Shown here piece by piece: positions 5,272-6,484 of a stretch of DNA of 6,484 nucleotides; position 1 is the first letter of the stretch; each line of letters starts with the position of its first letter. This stretch comes from an uncultured Clostridium sp. (lineage in GTDB: Bacteria; Bacillota; Clostridia; Lachnospirales; Anaerotignaceae). The stretch lies in assembly GCA_947246775.1 (NCBI GenBank), contig CAMXTM010000121.1, positions 1 through 6,484 of the forward strand, read 5' to 3'. The translations under genes were made by a program, and so were the position numbers. The notes below the pieces were generated by a model. That model ran no database searches, was not told the origin of the DNA, and worked only from the letters and a program-made list of their open reading frames with translations.

Positions 5272-6192
5272 TTAACATAAGAATTTTGCAGTAAGGGGGA
5301 GAGTAATGACAGATAATACCGTTGATACAAAAACATACTCTGACGCCCTTTTTTCATCGTTGCCGTATCCCCCCGCAAAAGAGGGCAGCGCTGCTGCCGC
5401 TGGTGTCGCCATCAGGATAACAATAACCCCAAGTGCTACACCATCTAATAGAAAACTCATTAAAAATTTTGTCGCAATAGGCATTACTATCAGCGTAAAA
5501 AAGCTAAATATATATACGGATTTGTCTTTCAATACTTCTTTTACTTTCGCTGAAGCAAGCAATGACCCTATTACTATCATAGATAGACATACTGTTGTCG
5601 TAGACGCATAGTTTAAAGCGTTATACAGTGGCTCAGGTAGTGATATGGAGTTGACAAACAAAAATACGCCTATAATAGCAGAAAAACAAATTAGATTACA
5701 AAAGGCATCTTTTACCATTTTTGCTGGTGGTTTTGCTGTGCCGCATTTATAAGAAAACAACACAGAACACGCCGTAAACAAATACACATTGCTTGCAAAC
5801 ATTACCGCAACGCAAAATATCAGTCCCTCAGCACCAAACATCGCCGTTACCAATGGTTGTCCCATAAATATTACATTGCTATAAACGCCGCCACCTGCAA
5901 AAAGTCCCAGTTGAGGAAAGTCCATTTTTAAACATTTTCCTACTACAAAAAATAGAATTGTACCCAACACACACATAAAAAGTGTGCCACCACCTGTTTT
6001 TAAAAATCCAATCAGTATTTCATGCGAATACTCTCTTTGGAGCAATACAACCATATTAGCTGGTACTGCTACTTTTGTCAGCACAATAGAAAGTGCCTTT
6101 GTATCTTTTAAATATCCTACTTTACTGAGCAGGAAACCTACTATCATAAGTAAAACCATTGTCGTAAGCTGTCCAACCACTGCTAACGCCAT
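5272..6192 (-). CDS. AEC-family (auxin efflux carrier-type) transporter, possibly an organic acid permease
   Basis: This is a 306-residue, highly hydrophobic protein with about ten membrane segments, the normal size for the AEC family. Marks of the family are a first half with GGVYSNVIFMGQPL (101-114) and a second half with MATPAAAALPSFAGGYG (261-277) followed by ASEYVFVSTVLSVITLPL (283-300). A hydrophilic loop (about 148-163, SYKCGTAKPPAKMVKD) separates the halves. Bacterial members include malate/malonate permeases, but substrate cannot be read from sequence. ATG 6201 directly abuts the ribosome binding site AAGGGAG (6208-6202), whereas ATG 6192 is 9 nt from it, so 6192 is preferred. The stop of the upstream MATE gene lies only 16 bp before this start, so the two are co-transcribed. 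The hairpin element follows the stop directly. Confidence 0.88.
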   Translation of the reverse strand: MALAVVGQLTTMVLLMIVGFLLSKVGYLKDTKALSIVLTKVAVPANMVVLLQREYSHEILIGFLKTGGGTLFMCVLGTILFFVVGKCLKMDFPQLGLFAGGGVYSNVIFMGQPLVTAMFGAEGLIFCVAVMFASNVYLFTACSVLFSYKCGTAKPPAKMVKDAFCNLICFSAIIGVFLFVNSISLPEPLYNALNYASTTTVCLSMIVIGSLLASAKVKEVLKDKSVYIFSFFTLIVMPIATKFLMSFLLDGVALGVIVILMATPAAAALPSFAGGYGNDEKRASEYVFVSTVLSVITLPLTAKFLC

Positions 6193-6208
6193 ATTGCCCA
6201 TCTCCCTT

Positions 6209-6484
6209 TTATTTTTCCATCCAATTATTTAATTTTTTCATTTCTTTTACAATAAAAAAAGATACTATCAAACCTGATGTAATATCTGCTACTGGTCCAG
6301 CAACCAATATGCCATCTAATCCCCAAAATAGTGGGAAAAGCAATATCAGTGGTATCAGCAATATAACTTGTCGAAGCATAGAGAGTACAGAGGCTTTTAA
6401 AGCTTGTCCTGTCGCTTGAAAATAGCCTGTAGACACAATTTGCATACCAGATATAAAAATTCCCGCCATAAATACTTTCATACT
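6209..6484 (-). CDS. MATE-family multidrug/cation antiporter, C-terminal part (partial)
   Basis: The last 91 codons of a gene entering from the right edge; the frame is still open at 6484, so the ATG at 6481 is an internal Met. The segment VSTGYFQATGQALKASVLS is the characteristic MATE stretch in the second half of the protein (G-Y-F-Q-A-x-G). It is followed by two hydrophobic helices (VILLIPLILLFPLFWG, then LVAGPVADITSGLIVSFFIV) and a short basic tail, the usual end of DinF/NorM-type MATE proteins of about 450 residues. Family members export drugs or metabolites in exchange for Na+ or H+. A link to the Na+-type pyrophosphatase nearby is possible but not shown. The TAA stop overlaps the purine-rich ribosome binding site of the next gene, the AEC permease, indicating coupled expression. 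Confidence 0.85.
   Translation of the reverse strand, partial: SMKVFMAGIFISGMQIVSTGYFQATGQALKASVLSMLRQVILLIPLILLFPLFWGLDGILVAGPVADITSGLIVSFFIVKEMKKLNNWMEK

Noticed and set aside
5121..5378. 85-codon minus-strand open frame spanning the hairpin element
   Set aside because: It overlaps the permease gene in another frame and then translates the palindromic element into low-complexity Leu/Lys-rich sequence. No ribosome binding site or family similarity was seen.
5306..6232. Plus-strand open frames 5306-5611 and 5984-6232
   Set aside because: Both are antisense to the AEC permease, whose own frame carries clear family motifs. They have Ser/Thr-rich translations typical of the reverse strand of membrane-protein genes.

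Overview
The window is very A+T-rich, uses strong AGGAGG-type ribosome binding sites, and carries mecA, a K+-dependent membrane pyrophosphatase, a DUF6809-type small protein and a MATE/AEC transporter pair. Together these point to a low-G+C Gram-positive chromosome, most likely an anaerobic Clostridia member (Lachnospiraceae-like). That placement is inferred from gene content and composition; no marker gene fixes the species.

Layout from left to right. (1) Positions 1-1144, minus strand: the N-terminal part of a bitopic membrane protein. It has a long Q/N/Y-rich cytoplasmic region, one membrane helix, a coiled coil, a flexible linker and probably the first residues of a LysM domain cut by the window edge. 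(2) About 500 bp of very A+T-rich divergent control region, with a spaced GTGTC motif array and an inverted repeat on the left gene's side and a good promoter for mecA on the right. (3) mecA, plus strand, best started at a TTG codon at 1656. (4) A hairpin terminator shared with the convergent gene hppA. (5) hppA, minus strand, a complete membrane-integral pyrophosphatase whose signature residues indicate K+ dependence and probably Na+ transport, with its own near-consensus promoter. (6) A divergent pair of small genes, a DUF6809-type protein (minus) and a ribbon-helix-helix regulator (plus). They share a roughly 140-bp control region holding a 17-bp palindrome over a promoter and a 12-bp tandem repeat. 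(7) A terminator, then a strongly structured, G+C-rich intergenic element made of three hairpins. (8) Minus strand to the right edge: the 3' end of a MATE-family exporter gene followed 16 bp later by an AEC-family permease gene, evidently one operon.

Most of the genes are housekeeping in character: regulated proteolysis (MecA with ClpC), PPi-driven ion pumping, and transport. I see no defence system, CRISPR array, integrase, transposase, tRNA or rRNA. The parts most worth a second look are the Q/N/Y-rich membrane protein and its motif array, the RHH/DUF6809 module with its operator-like palindrome, and the triple-hairpin element at about 5119-5263.
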